Notes under the pieces: generated by a model | What the model saw: only the letters and a program-made list of their open reading frames with translations | What the model was told of the DNA's origin: nothing | Database searches by the model: none | NCBI GenBank assembly: GCA_015060075.1 | Contig: SUZE01000002.1 | Location: 62,001 to 126,000 of the forward strand | DNA from: Rikenellaceae bacterium | GTDB taxonomy: Bacteria; Bacteroidota; Bacteroidia; Bacteroidales; Rikenellaceae | DNA: 64,000 bases | Direction: 5' to 3' | Program-made: the position numbers and the translations under genes | Shown: piece after piece, positions 35,770 through 44,175 of the stretch | Layout: each line of letters starts with the position of its first letter | How positions within the stretch are numbered: position 1 is the stretch's first letter

Positions 35770-35888
35770 AGGCTGTCTAACAAGGCGATTTCTGCGTTAC
35801 GCTTGCCCTCAAAATGCTCATTTACGCCAAGTAAACTCCGCTTTTTCGGGCTACGCAAGCCTTGAAATCCCTCTTGTTATACAACCTC
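35770..35888. repeat. Structured intergenic element E2
   Basis: A long imperfect stem-loop: outer arms GAGGCTGTCTAACAAG / CTTGTTATACAACCTC, middle arms around AAGGCGATTTC / GAAATCCCTT, apex TTTAC-GCCAA-GTAAA (35821-35835). The apex pairing differs from E1 and E3 by paired changes. Confidence 0.75.
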
Positions 35889-35889
35889 T

Positions 35890-35935
35890 AACAAAATATG
35901 CGTGTCTAATAAACTTTTAGACACGCATATTTTGT
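35890..35935. terminator. Bidirectional terminator between GH20 and hydroxyacid dehydrogenase
   Basis: A 20-bp perfect stem centred on ATATGCGTGTCTAA / TTAGACACGCATAT with loop TAAACT and T-rich ends; it serves both convergent genes. Confidence 0.93.
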
Positions 35936-36867
35936 TACTTGCTATTGATATACTCTTTGATGTTCTCGGCGATGCGCTCAATCAGGACCTTACGGGCGAC
36001 ATCTGCTGCCCATGCTGTATGTGGCGATGCGACAAGCGAGTATTTGTCCGATAGGTCGTAGAGTGGCGAAGAGTGTAGCGGCTCGCGTGAGAATACATCT
36101 AAGCCTGCACCTGCTATTACTTTGTCGTTCAACGCCTTTGCGAGTGCTGATTCGTCAATGATACCTCCTCGTGCAACATTGATAATCACCGATGTAGGCT
36201 TCATCATTGCGAGTTCCTTTTCGCCAATCAACCCCTTGGTTGCAGGGGTGAGAGGGCAGTGAATCGAGATGATGTCTGCCCAACCGAGCAACTCTTCGAG
36301 AGCCATTTGCGGATACTCCTCCTTGCGTACTGCGCCCGAAGTTGAGGTATATGCCACCTCACAACCGAATGCCGTTGCAAGTCGCGCAACCTCACGACCT
36401 ATGGCACCCATGCCTATTACTCCCCATTTCGAGCCACGCAGTTGGCGTACAGGGCGACCGAAATGAAAAATGTCATCTGTTGCAGCGTACGCTCCATTTT
36501 TGAAGTAATCGTCAAAGTATTTGGTATTCTTGAAAAGCGAAAGTGCAAAATTTATGGTTGCCTCTGCCACCGAGTAAGTTGAATATCCTGCAACGTTTTT
36601 GACACCTATGCCCAATTCGGCTGCTGTATCCAAATCGACATTGTTCATGCCTGTTGCGGCAATAGCAACAAAGCGCAAGTCTGGTAGCGCACGAAGCGTC
36701 TCGGCACGCAATACGGTCTTATTGCAAATTACAACCTCTGCCCCCTTGCAGTGTTCCAAAACTTGCTCCTTCGAGGTGCGGTCATAACCAACATACTCGC
36801 CCAACTCCTTAATTGGAGTTAAATCCATATCACCCAATGAATACTCGTCAAGAAATGCTATTTTCAT
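35935..36867 (-). CDS. D-2-hydroxyacid dehydrogenase (glycerate dehydrogenase-like)
   Basis: 310 residues, cytoplasmic NAD(P)-dependent reductase of 2-oxo acids. The Rossmann motif is WGVIGMGAIGREVARLA (residues about 145-161). Catalytic residues of the family are visible: Arg in NVARGGIIDESAL, Glu in GAGLDVFSREPLH, and His in VASPHTAWA. The layout resembles hydroxypyruvate/glycerate dehydrogenase rather than SerA, as there is no ACT domain. It lies 15 bases after the tcdA stop on the same strand, so it is likely read from the tcdA promoter. Confidence 0.9.
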   Translation of the reverse strand: MKIAFLDEYSLGDMDLTPIKELGEYVGYDRTSKEQVLEHCKGAEVVICNKTVLRAETLRALPDLRFVAIAATGMNNVDLDTAAELGIGVKNVAGYSTYSVAEATINFALSLFKNTKYFDDYFKNGAYAATDDIFHFGRPVRQLRGSKWGVIGMGAIGREVARLATAFGCEVAYTSTSGAVRKEEYPQMALEELLGWADIISIHCPLTPATKGLIGEKELAMMKPTSVIINVARGGIIDESALAKALNDKVIAGAGLDVFSREPLHSSPLYDLSDKYSLVASPHTAWAADVARKVLIERIAENIKEYINSK

Positions 36868-36882
36868 ATGATTTTGAATATT

Positions 36883-37623
36883 TTAGTTTTCCGCTTTCCG
36901 TTTTCCGTTTTCCGTTCTTGTGGTGATTTCTCTCACAATTACCGAAGCACACGCAATGCCGAAAGTTGCCGGCATATACGACACCGTGCCTACCTGCGAC
37001 TTGTGGTTCTGCTCCTCACACAGCACCATCGCCCCTTCAACGGGCGGCTCTGCCGAGAATACCGCCTTAAAACCTTTGCGAATGCCAATCTTGTGCAGTC
37101 GTTTACGCAACATATGCGCCAAAGGGCAGTGGTGTGTTTTCGAAATATCGGCAACTTCCACCTTTGTCGGGTCCAACTTTGCTCCTGCCCCCATCGAACT
37201 CACAACGGGGTATCCACGGTCGATACAGCCCTTTATCAGGGCAAGTTTTGGCGATAAGGTGTCTATTGCATCTACCACATAATCAAAGCGTTCGCTATCG
37301 AGCAGGAGGTCGGTTTTTTCATCTTTTATGTAGTCGTTCACAACCCTTAAATCGAGCGCAGGGTTGATGTCGCGCAGGCGCTCTGCCAGCACCTCGCTTT
37401 TGGGACGACCAATGGTGGAGTGGAGGGCAATGAGTTGGCGATTGATGTTGCTCTCGCCCACGCAGTCCGAGTCGGCAATGGTCATCTTGCCTATGCCGCT
37501 ACGCACCAACATCTCGGCAGCGTAAGCACCTACGCCACCAAGACCTACAACAAGTACATTTGCCTCTTGCAGAGTCTTTATCTTCTCCTCGCCGAAGAGG
37601 AGTATGCTGCGTTCTAACCACAT
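36883..37623 (-). CDS. tcdA: tRNA threonylcarbamoyladenosine dehydratase
   Basis: 246 residues, E1-like (ThiF/HesA) enzyme that converts t6A37 of tRNA to its cyclic form using ATP. Visible are the Rossmann loop VLVVGLGGVGAYAAEMLVRS, ADSDCVGESNINRQ (Arg finger), DAIDTLSPK and GAGAKLDPTKVEVADISKTH. The last about ten residues, TENGKRKAEN, are encoded by a (GTTTTCC)n heptamer array, so the tail is repeat-derived. It is first in a two-gene transcript with the hydroxyacid dehydrogenase. The -7 box is 19 bases upstream of the ATG. Confidence 0.93.
   Translation of the reverse strand: MWLERSILLFGEEKIKTLQEANVLVVGLGGVGAYAAEMLVRSGIGKMTIADSDCVGESNINRQLIALHSTIGRPKSEVLAERLRDINPALDLRVVNDYIKDEKTDLLLDSERFDYVVDAIDTLSPKLALIKGCIDRGYPVVSSMGAGAKLDPTKVEVADISKTHHCPLAHMLRKRLHKIGIRKGFKAVFSAEPPVEGAMVLCEEQNHKSQVGTVSYMPATFGIACASVIVREITTRTENGKRKAEN
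36886..36917. repeat. Heptamer array, unit GTTTTCC (inside tcdA 3' end)
   Basis: GTTTTCC, GCTTTCC, GTTTTCC, GTTTTCC, GTTC, overlapping the end of the tcdA coding region one base past its stop. Confidence 0.92.
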
Positions 37624-37642
37624 AAATTCACTACCTTTCTCA

Positions 37643-37650
37643 CAAAGGTA
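37643..37650 (-). promoter_or_regulatory. -7 box of tcdA promoter
   Basis: TACCTTTG on the minus strand, 19 bases before the tcdA ATG. Confidence 0.65.
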
Positions 37651-37716
37651 ATAAATCCGCTTAAAAATTGAAAATTAAAAAGGAAATATCTGCTATATAT
37701 GTTATTTTGATTGATA

Positions 37717-37738
37717 GGCTATTGACGAGACTTAACTG
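37717..37738 (-). repeat. Degenerate copy of the tRNA-Thr 3' end
   Basis: Plus-strand GGCTATTGACGAGACTTAAC is a near copy of the segment at 37917 (AGCTGTTGACGAGGCTTGAAC), the 3' part of tRNA-Thr, at 200 bases' distance in the same orientation. The DNA between 37739 and 37871 holds no gene I can support. Confidence 0.65.
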
Positions 37739-37818
37739 CCGCTTCGCTCTGTTTTGCCTCTCCGCTCCACGGGGGCGCTTTCAAACTCACTGCGACAAAT
37801 GTCGCTATGCGCCTATGT

Positions 37819-37878
37819 TTGTCGTTTATATATGCTACTCACTGATGCAAGCATCGCTCCCATCATATATAAACAACA
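37819..37878. repeat. Nested inverted repeats downstream of tRNA-Thr
   Basis: Outer arms TTGTCGTTTATATATG and CATATATAAACAACAA (16 bp, one mismatch) enclose a small hairpin GATGC-AA-GCATC. Possible recombination or transcription end structure. Confidence 0.8.
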
Positions 37879-37897
37879 AACGCCATCTTGCGATGGC
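37872..37897 (-). terminator. Terminator of tRNA-Thr
   Basis: Minus-strand GCCATC-GCAA-GATGGC followed by GTTTGTTGTTT, 20 bases after the tRNA. Confidence 0.8.
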
Positions 37898-37916
37898 ATT
37901 TGTCTTGTTCATTTTG

Positions 37917-37988
<72 letters not shown>

Positions 37989-38009
37989 AATTATCCGCTA
38001 AAAGCAGGG

Positions 38010-38017
38010 CAAAAGTA
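38010..38017 (-). promoter_or_regulatory. -7 box of tRNA-Thr promoter
   Basis: TACTTTTG on the minus strand, 21 bases before the tRNA 5' end. Confidence 0.65.
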
Positions 38018-38098
38018 ATGCTTTTTTTTATATCCTCCAAATTTGGAGCAAACAAAATGCGAATAAAATGTCGTCTTCGCCCAAAAGAGCCTATAATT

Positions 38099-39403
38099 CT
38101 ACCAGCCGAGTGCAGGTTTTACAACACCGAACATCAACCACGCCACAAGGAAAGTTACAACGATGTTGAAACACTGAGCACCGAGGAAGGCGTAGAGAAT
38201 ATTGCGGTTATCTCTCGAAACAATATCCTTCAAGCGTGTATCCATACCGATACAGACGAATGCCAACGAGAAGAAGAATGTCGAGAAGGTCTTTGCCATA
38301 GATGTTTCTGCCAACTTCTTTGCCTCCCAATCGGGGAATATCTGGTTGCTCTGCAACAGGCTGAATACCAGCGATGCAAGCACAAATCCCAACACGAACT
38401 TCGGGAACTTCTCCCACACAAGGCTCAATGATGGGCGGTGCAACTTGCCATCGCCACCCTTCGATGCGAGGTAGGTTGCGATGCAGAACGCCACAACACC
38501 AATCAACACATTCTGCGTAGCCTTCACAATCATTGCGGTCTTGTTCGCCGCATCGTTAATCATATCGCTGGCAGCCGCCACGCCACTTGTTGTATCGACC
38601 GTTCCGCCAATCCAAGCACCCATAATCTCATTCTGCACCGCCACATTATCGGTCAAAAGCGGCACAATCCACTTTGCCAACAACGGCATCAAATAAATCA
38701 TCGGTACGGCGATAATCAGCACCACCGAGATAATATAAGAGAGGTGTTTCTCCTGTACCTTTGTTACGCCACCCGTTGCGATACAAGCCGACACACCACA
38801 GATTGTCACACCACTTGCCATAGTCATTCCGGCACGCTCCTCGACCTTCATTCGGCGAGAGAGCCAGAATCCGAACAGCCATACACAAGTTACCACGATA
38901 CACGCCTGCACGATACCTGCTGCACCTGAGGTGAGGAAATCACGAATAAGGATTGTAGCACCGAGGCAGACAACGCCAATCTTGATGAAGAACTCACCCT
39001 GAATTGCGGGTTTGAGCCAATCGGGAATATGGAAGCAGTTGCGGATAATCAAGCCGAAGATAACAGAGAAGAATACAGCCTCGAAACCGTAGTATTTTAC
39101 GGCAGGAATCTTTGCGATATACTGCGCCAAGAGCGATACTGCAAATACCACCACGAATGACCAAAACAGACCTTTGAGAGGTCGTGAGAGTAGGCGGTTA
39201 CCGATGTATAGCACCACGAGCGCAATCAAAAAAAGAACACCTACGCTAATCCACGCATCTGTGGTTGCGAGGGTTGAAGGTATAGCAATAACCTTTTTGA
39301 TAGCGGGGAACTCGCCCGCCAAACCTGCAATTATAAGGAGTGGAATAGCCAAGAATGTTACCACCCAATCCTCAACAAGAAATTGTTTGAAAAAGTTTTT
39401 CAT
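38099..39403 (-). CDS. YeiH-family putative sulfate exporter / membrane transporter
   Basis: 434 residues from the ATG at 39403 (MKNFFKQFLVEDWVVTFLAI); the longer frame from 39451 adds a polar stretch and is rejected. Ten or more hydrophobic helices are present. The family signatures include KIGVVCLGATILIRDFL, SGVTICGVSACIA and GAWIGGTVDTTSGVAAASDM. Members are annotated as putative sulfate exporters; the substrate is not proven. It is on the same strand as the two porins but separated by 128 bases containing 7- and 9-base arrays, so co-transcription is uncertain. Confidence 0.88.
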   Translation of the reverse strand: MKNFFKQFLVEDWVVTFLAIPLLIIAGLAGEFPAIKKVIAIPSTLATTDAWISVGVLFLIALVVLYIGNRLLSRPLKGLFWSFVVVFAVSLLAQYIAKIPAVKYYGFEAVFFSVIFGLIIRNCFHIPDWLKPAIQGEFFIKIGVVCLGATILIRDFLTSGAAGIVQACIVVTCVWLFGFWLSRRMKVEERAGMTMASGVTICGVSACIATGGVTKVQEKHLSYIISVVLIIAVPMIYLMPLLAKWIVPLLTDNVAVQNEIMGAWIGGTVDTTSGVAAASDMINDAANKTAMIVKATQNVLIGVVAFCIATYLASKGGDGKLHRPSLSLVWEKFPKFVLGFVLASLVFSLLQSNQIFPDWEAKKLAETSMAKTFSTFFFSLAFVCIGMDTRLKDIVSRDNRNILYAFLGAQCFNIVVTFLVAWLMFGVVKPALGW

Positions 39404-39459
39404 ATTGTTTGTGTTTTGTTTGTCTGTTTTTTGAACTCCTACCATTATCACGGCGCAAC

Positions 39460-39531
39460 GATAATAGGGGTTATAGGGGCAATAGGGGTAATAGGGTGCG
39501 CTGAAAGTTAAACTTCTAACTCCTAACTCGT
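39460..39531. repeat. Short-period arrays (ATAGGGGNN, 9-mer; CTCCTAA, 7-mer)
   Basis: ATAGGGGTT, ATAGGGGCA, ATAGGGGTA, ATAGGGTG in a row, then GCGCTGAAAGTT (also found inverted next to R2a), then CTTCTAA, CTCCTAA, CTCGTCT up to the porin stop. Confidence 0.8.
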
Positions 39532-40647
39532 CTAAAAGATTCCCGATACCATCGCCATCAACGAGTGGGTGAGTGGTTGGTTGAAATGCTGATACTGCTT
39601 AATTGTGTAGTTGAGTTGCAGACGCATATACTTCCAAGGTTGGTACGCTGCACCTATGGTGTAGTTGAATTCACGCTGCTTGGTCAAAACATTGTCATCG
39701 AAGTAGTCAAAGCGTACGCCCAATGAGCCATAACCCGCCTTTGCGGTGTGGAACTTCCAACCAGCCGAGGCGTAGGCACCCTCCGATACGAGCGCACTCG
39801 TATTGCCACGAATATACTCCGAACGAGCGAAGGCGTGCTTGCCGTTGTACGCCACACCACCTCCGTAGCGATGATATTTTACGAACTTGCCATTCTCAAT
39901 TCCGTCTAAACCGTTGAAGTTACCCTCGCCATATTGGTAGTAACCAGCAAGAGTTAAATCTTTAATCGGATTGACCATTACACGACCTACGAAATCTTTG
40001 CTTGTGTTGTTATCCTTCTTTTGGTTGATACCACAACCATTGAAGACAGCGAGGTTGTAGTTGATGATGTTGTAACCCTCCTTTTTGATAAAACCTCCGT
40101 AGAGTTGAGCACCCATATCGCGACCGGTCGAGGAGATGCCCGTAACATCGTGGCTGCTCATACGTACCAAACGCTGAACGACCAACGAGTAGTCGATAAA
40201 TTCGAGTTTGAGAGGGTTGTACTCCGAATTTTCAATCGAAAGCGGAATTTTGAACTGTCCGACCTGCAAGCCGAGTTGGTTGAATGGACGATAGCGCACC
40301 CACGCATCTACAATCTTCGGACTCTCGGCAAAATCCACCTGCAAGCGGTAATCTGCCATACCGACCTTTTCGTTATCTACTATTTTCCCTGCGAGGGATA
40401 GACGGGCACGGCGAATACGGAAGTACGAAGCATCGGTTTTGCCATCGGTAAAATCGGCGAAATATGCCGCCTGAATATATCCCGAAATCTTGAAGTGTTG
40501 CTTCACTTTATCCCAAGTTACGGCACGCTTTTCGAGTTTAGCGATGCGTTGTTGCAACGAGTCAATTTGAGCCTTCTCGTTTTGCGCTGACACGGAGAGC
40601 GAAACGAAAACAGCAACCAAGAGCGTAGTAAATATTCTCTTCTTCAT
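39532..40647 (-). CDS. OprO/P-like outer-membrane porin, copy 1
   Basis: 371 residues. A signal peptide ends at VSAQ (about residue 22). It is followed by a short coiled-coil (IDSLQQRIAKLEKRAVTWDK) typical of trimeric porin N termini and a 16-strand-like barrel beginning FKISGYIQAAYF and ending MVSGIF with a C-terminal Phe. The features match phosphate-selective porins O and P. It probably passes phosphate or other small anions. It is a paralogue of the next porin (same QFKIPLSIENSEY / QFKNPITFEAS strands and a shared RDMGAQLYGGFI / RDIGFQLFGGFI segment). A -7 box precedes it. Confidence 0.86.
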   Translation of the reverse strand: MKKRIFTTLLVAVFVSLSVSAQNEKAQIDSLQQRIAKLEKRAVTWDKVKQHFKISGYIQAAYFADFTDGKTDASYFRIRRARLSLAGKIVDNEKVGMADYRLQVDFAESPKIVDAWVRYRPFNQLGLQVGQFKIPLSIENSEYNPLKLEFIDYSLVVQRLVRMSSHDVTGISSTGRDMGAQLYGGFIKKEGYNIINYNLAVFNGCGINQKKDNNTSKDFVGRVMVNPIKDLTLAGYYQYGEGNFNGLDGIENGKFVKYHRYGGGVAYNGKHAFARSEYIRGNTSALVSEGAYASAGWKFHTAKAGYGSLGVRFDYFDDNVLTKQREFNYTIGAAYQPWKYMRLQLNYTIKQYQHFNQPLTHSLMAMVSGIF

Positions 40648-40674
40648 ATTCGATTATGTATAAAAAATGTACGG

Positions 40675-40682
40675 CAAAGGTA
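40675..40682 (-). promoter_or_regulatory. -7 box of porin copy 1
   Basis: TACCTTTG on the minus strand, 27 bases before the ATG. Confidence 0.62.
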
Positions 40683-40762
40683 TATAATTTTACCCTTGCC
40701 GTGTTAAGTATTTATACCGAAAAAGCCTATTATGGCTACTTATAGGACTGATTATGGTACTT

Positions 40763-41956
40763 TTAGAACGCAGCCGTAACCATCAACTTAACTCCATTGC
40801 CAAAATATCGATTATTACCGAGAGTATAATTGATACGATGTTCGAGCGAGTATGCCAACTGAATGCGTAAATACTTGAACGGAGTATAACCCACGCAGAC
40901 TGAATAACGCATGTCGATTGCCGCATTTTTAGTGTCACGATGGATATAATCAAAGCAGTTGCGACAGAAGTAATCCACCATTGCACCTGCCCACAACATA
41001 CCTGCATTTTTAGGGAGATGAAAACGCTTACCACCCTCGATGTATGCTCCTTCCGATGCGAGCGAGCCGGTCAGTCCGGCGATATACTCACCTCGTGCAA
41101 ACGCCTTCTTGCCATCATAGTTAAAACCTCCACCCCAACGGTGCATTGTGACGTATTCAGGACTGCCTGTCCAGCCATACTCGGCATACTTCTCTGCTGT
41201 GAAGTTCGACATGTTTGCTTCGCCCCACTGATAGTATGCGGCAATTGCAAAATTTATTGTCGGTTTTACGGTCAAGCGAGCAAAGATATCTTTCGACTTA
41301 TTGTTGTCCTTGGTGTTAATTCCGCTACCATTCACCAGACCTACATTATAGTTGAGTATGCTATATCCGTCACGATGAATGAAACCTCCGAAGAGCTGGA
41401 ATCCTATATCACGAGCCGTTACATTCAATCCTGCAACATCGTTACTGCTCATCTTTGCGAGGTTGCTTACCGCATACGAGAAGTCGATAAAGTCGTACTT
41501 CGAAGGTGATATACTTGCCTCGAATGTTATCGGGTTTTTAAATTGTCCGAACTGGATACCGAACTCCTTAACAGGCTGGTAGCGAATCCACATATCAAGG
41601 ATTGGGTTAGGGTTTGAGCCATTCTTAATGCGTGCGAGGTCGAAATATGCTCGATAGTCGAGTTTTCCCGCCTTGCCTTTGTACAAATCGCCCGATACCG
41701 TAAAGCGCAGTCGGCGAATGTAAAATGACGAACTACCTGTGGTATTGCCGTTAGTGCCATCATCTAACCAATCGTACTCGCCCTGAATAAATCCCGACAG
41801 ATTTACATACTGCTTTATCTTCTCCAAAGCGGCAGTGCGCTTCTCGGTCTTTGCCAAACGAGCCTCAATAGACTCTGTCGTAGCCTCTTGTGCCTCTTGC
41901 GCCGATACCGCCACACCGAATACCAAAACAATAGCAAGTAATATAACTCTCTTCAT
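40763..41956 (-). CDS. OprO/P-like outer-membrane porin, copy 2
   Basis: 397 residues. The signal peptide ends around VSAQ (residue 20), followed by a coiled-coil region (TESIEARLAKTEKRTAALEK) and a barrel starting VNLSGFIQGEYDWLD and ending VTAAF with a terminal Phe. It is the paralogue of copy 1, which lies 115 bases downstream on the same strand. No clear own promoter is seen; a heptamer array fills the 47 bases after the upstream DUF4015 gene, and read-through from that gene is likely. An anion porin is the best guess; the selectivity lysines cannot be judged without a structure alignment. Confidence 0.85.
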   Translation of the reverse strand: MKRVILLAIVLVFGVAVSAQEAQEATTESIEARLAKTEKRTAALEKIKQYVNLSGFIQGEYDWLDDGTNGNTTGSSSFYIRRLRFTVSGDLYKGKAGKLDYRAYFDLARIKNGSNPNPILDMWIRYQPVKEFGIQFGQFKNPITFEASISPSKYDFIDFSYAVSNLAKMSSNDVAGLNVTARDIGFQLFGGFIHRDGYSILNYNVGLVNGSGINTKDNNKSKDIFARLTVKPTINFAIAAYYQWGEANMSNFTAEKYAEYGWTGSPEYVTMHRWGGGFNYDGKKAFARGEYIAGLTGSLASEGAYIEGGKRFHLPKNAGMLWAGAMVDYFCRNCFDYIHRDTKNAAIDMRYSVCVGYTPFKYLRIQLAYSLEHRINYTLGNNRYFGNGVKLMVTAAF

Positions 41957-41971
41957 ATAATTTAGAAACCT

Positions 41972-42005
41972 TTAATTATCAATTGTCAATTATCAATTGT
42001 CAATT
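41972..42005. repeat. Heptamer array, units AATTATC/AATTGTC
   Basis: AATTATC, AATTGTC, AATTATC, AATTGTC, AATTAC, overlapping the stop of the DUF4015 gene. The same unit, inverted, occurs in the metK leader (44468-44499). Confidence 0.93.
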
Positions 42006-43707
42006 ACTTCTTGTTCGCTCTCTTCCACTCTTTGAGGTAGTCGATGCAGAATGCCTCCTTCTGAGCCTTGTACTTTTCGAGGTTTGAGCCCGAATGCCAT
42101 GTGGTATAACCGCCTGTCAAACCGGCATCGTACAGACCTCTAATCTCCTTCTCTACATCCTCGGCATCGTAGCGCAGACCATTTCTATCCACGTGGCGCA
42201 TAACGGGGTATGCCTGCACCCATGTACGCACTGCCGCAGGGGTAGGCGTTACCGCCTGACGACCTTGTACTCGCTCACCCCACGCCTTCAAAATCTCGTA
42301 AGGGTGGTTCCAAGGCTTCTTGATGCCGTAGTATCCATTCGAGAAGTGGTCGGGATATGGCATTCCGCAGATAGCATCGCAAATGTTTGAGATAGCAGGC
42401 CAATATTGTCCGTAGGCTGTTGTATAGCCAGGATTTGCCGCCTCGCCAAAGACATCAATCGATACATAGGCACCTACGGCGTGAATCTCATCGCAAGCGT
42501 ATTGCACAAATCGCTGAATAGCCTGCACTTTCGACTCTCCGTAGAGGTTGTGATAGTCGATGATATTCTCAATCTTTGTCATTCGGTCGGGGAAACGCAC
42601 ATAGTCGAAGTTTATCTCGTTGAAGCCGAACTTGCGCACAGCCTCCTTTGCCAACTCGACATTGAACTGCCAAACCTGACGGTTGTATGGGCTTGGCCAA
42701 TATGCCTTGTTGTGCTTGAATGGCTTGCCGGTTGCCTTCTCGGTAATGGCAACCTCAGGGTGGTCCTTTACAAGGTGCGAATCCTTGAAACAGGTGATAC
42801 GACCTACAACATAGAAACCCTCCTCATGCAGACGCTTTACGGCATTCTTGTACATCGCCTCTTTGTTTTTACCTGCGTAGCGGTGGTTTGTTGGCGAGTA
42901 CTTCGCCATCGCCTCTGCCTTGTAACCCGGACACTCATTGTCCTTGATATCTATTACAAAGGTGTTGATTTTGGTCCGCTTTGCAAAGTCGATATACTTC
43001 TCGATATTGCCGATTACCGAAGGCGAGATGTTGAGATATAGTGAGTAGCAAGCCTCAGGCATCTTGTTGTTCGGGAAAATGACTCGTTCGGTAGGGTAGA
43101 AGTCGCAACCGAAAGCCTCGCCACCACCAAATGGGTTCTTTATCGCTTTGTGTACTTTGTCGTACTGCTCAGCCTTGTATCGCTTTTCAGCCTCCTCTTT
43201 CGAGAATACGAGATACTTGCCATAGATATATCCCTCCAACTTGCCCTGCTTGATTTTGTAGCGATTTACAACACCATCAGCACGCAACGAGTCGAAGTCG
43301 AGAACTGCCAACTTTTCGCCCTTCTTTGCCTGACCACCGATAAGTGAAGTTTCACGGTCGGTGATGATAGATGCGGGAGTGCGCACCCAAACAACCCTCT
43401 CCTGCACCACCTCTTTCGGGGTAGCAACGAGCGACTGCTCCTTGGCGTAGAAATACTGCTTGCGGGTAATCTCGATAGGGTAGTATCGTTGCTTTTCAAC
43501 CTTTACACCCTTGCCGTAGTTAGCCTTAACTTTACGACCACGCACCATGGTTTGTGCCTCACTGACAACTCCGTTTTCGTCAATGGAGTAGAGAGTTACC
43601 TCGGTAGTTGCAGATGCGAGGTATCGCTCCTCGATGATATCCTTACCGCCACAAGAGCAGAGCAGCATGATTGCCGCAAAAACGATAGTAGAGAGTATCT
43701 TCTTCAT
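42004..43707 (-). CDS. Putative glycoside hydrolase lipoprotein (DUF4015)
   Basis: 567 residues. MKKILSTIVFAAIMLLCSC is a lipoprotein signal. Residues about 30-180 contain SH3-like beta stretches (GGQAKKGEKLAVLDFDSLRA), and residues 205-560 form a TIM-barrel with the DUF4015 marks: KINTFVIDIKDNECPGY, RITCFKDSHLVKDHPE, FGFNEINFDYVRFPDRM, IDVFGEAANPGY and GYTTWHSGSN. The family is related to GH13-like hydrolases, and the acidic residues in INFDYVRFP are likely catalytic. Substrate unknown. A porin gene follows in 47 bases. A -7 box (43738-43745) lies 30 bases upstream. Confidence 0.85.
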   Translation of the reverse strand: MKKILSTIVFAAIMLLCSCGGKDIIEERYLASATTEVTLYSIDENGVVSEAQTMVRGRKVKANYGKGVKVEKQRYYPIEITRKQYFYAKEQSLVATPKEVVQERVVWVRTPASIITDRETSLIGGQAKKGEKLAVLDFDSLRADGVVNRYKIKQGKLEGYIYGKYLVFSKEEAEKRYKAEQYDKVHKAIKNPFGGGEAFGCDFYPTERVIFPNNKMPEACYSLYLNISPSVIGNIEKYIDFAKRTKINTFVIDIKDNECPGYKAEAMAKYSPTNHRYAGKNKEAMYKNAVKRLHEEGFYVVGRITCFKDSHLVKDHPEVAITEKATGKPFKHNKAYWPSPYNRQVWQFNVELAKEAVRKFGFNEINFDYVRFPDRMTKIENIIDYHNLYGESKVQAIQRFVQYACDEIHAVGAYVSIDVFGEAANPGYTTAYGQYWPAISNICDAICGMPYPDHFSNGYYGIKKPWNHPYEILKAWGERVQGRQAVTPTPAAVRTWVQAYPVMRHVDRNGLRYDAEDVEKEIRGLYDAGLTGGYTTWHSGSNLEKYKAQKEAFCIDYLKEWKRANKK

Positions 43708-43737
43708 AAATTAATTGGGTTTCTTTGTAAATTCGTG

Positions 43738-43745
43738 CAAATATA
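43738..43745 (-). promoter_or_regulatory. -7 box of DUF4015 gene
   Basis: TATATTTG on the minus strand; back-to-back with the tRNA-Arg box. Confidence 0.62.
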
Positions 43746-43758
43746 GTTAAATTTTTCT

Positions 43759-43766
43759 TATCTTTG
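43759..43766 (+). promoter_or_regulatory. -7 box of tRNA-Arg promoter
   Basis: TATCTTTG, 45 bases upstream of the tRNA. Confidence 0.62.
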
Positions 43767-43811
43767 CCCGACCGAAGAGGTAAAAGGGTAATTATTTTAC
43801 TAATTATTTCT

Positions 43812-43883
43812 GCCCTTGTAGTTCAACGGATAGAACGAAGGTTTCCTAAACCTTAGATAGCAGTTCGATTCTGCTCGGGGGTA
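43812..43883 (+). tRNA. tRNA-Arg (CCT)
   Basis: 72 nt: D arm GTTC/GAAC, anticodon stem AAGGT/ACCTT with loop TTCCTAA giving CCT, variable loop AGAT, T arm AGCAG-TTCGATT-CTGCT. The acceptor stem GCCCTTG/CGGGGGT contains three G-U pairs including the first pair. CCA is not encoded. A 14-base inverted copy of its 3' part lies at 43945-43958. Confidence 0.93.
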
Positions 43884-43897
43884 CGATTTAACATGAT

Positions 43898-43930
43898 GGG
43901 AGGTGCGTACAGATGTATGGCATCTCCCTT
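43898..43930 (+). terminator. Hairpin downstream of tRNA-Arg (probable terminator)
   Basis: GGGAGGTGC / GCATCTCCC (9 bp with one G-U), 13-base loop, then TTTGC. Enclosed by the inverted tRNA copy. Confidence 0.65.
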
Positions 43931-43944
43931 TGCAATCTTCTCTT

Positions 43945-43958
43945 CCCGAGCAGAATCG
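43945..43958 (-). repeat. Inverted copy of tRNA-Arg 3' segment
   Basis: CCCGAGCAGAATCG is the perfect reverse complement of tRNA bases 43866-43879 (CGATTCTGCTCGGG). Confidence 0.9.
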
Positions 43959-44027
43959 TTCAGCTTGTTGCGCCTCGGGTGACTTATCTGCGTGTGGCTG
44001 TTGTCTGCTTGCGCAGATAATTGTCTT
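43958..44027. repeat. 70-bp direct repeat, copy 1
   Basis: Starts GTTCAGCTTGTTGCGCCTCG; matches copy 2 (44176-44245) with about six changes. The DNA from 43884 to 44368 has no supportable gene; it holds this repeat pair, hairpins and heptamer arrays. Confidence 0.9.
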
Positions 44028-44091
44028 TATAAAATGCTGTGTCTGAAAATAAATTTTCGCCACCGCATTTTCTAAACCCAACAATCTCCGA

Positions 44092-44153
44092 TTGCAACAG
44101 CCCCATTTCGGTCACCTCTCGGCTTCTGCCGCCGTTCGATTCTGGGCTGTTGG
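44092..44153. repeat. Inverted repeat CAACAGCCC / GGGCTGTTG
   Basis: The arms lie about 40 bases apart and are followed by a GCGTTTTTG tract; possible terminator or remnant stem between the two 70-bp repeats. Confidence 0.55.
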
Positions 44154-44175
44154 CGTTTTTGTTGTTGGCATGGTT

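Noticed and set aside
43800..44084. 94-codon frame covering tRNA-Arg on the minus strand
   Set aside because: It overlaps the tRNA and its trailer hairpins and has no protein-like features.
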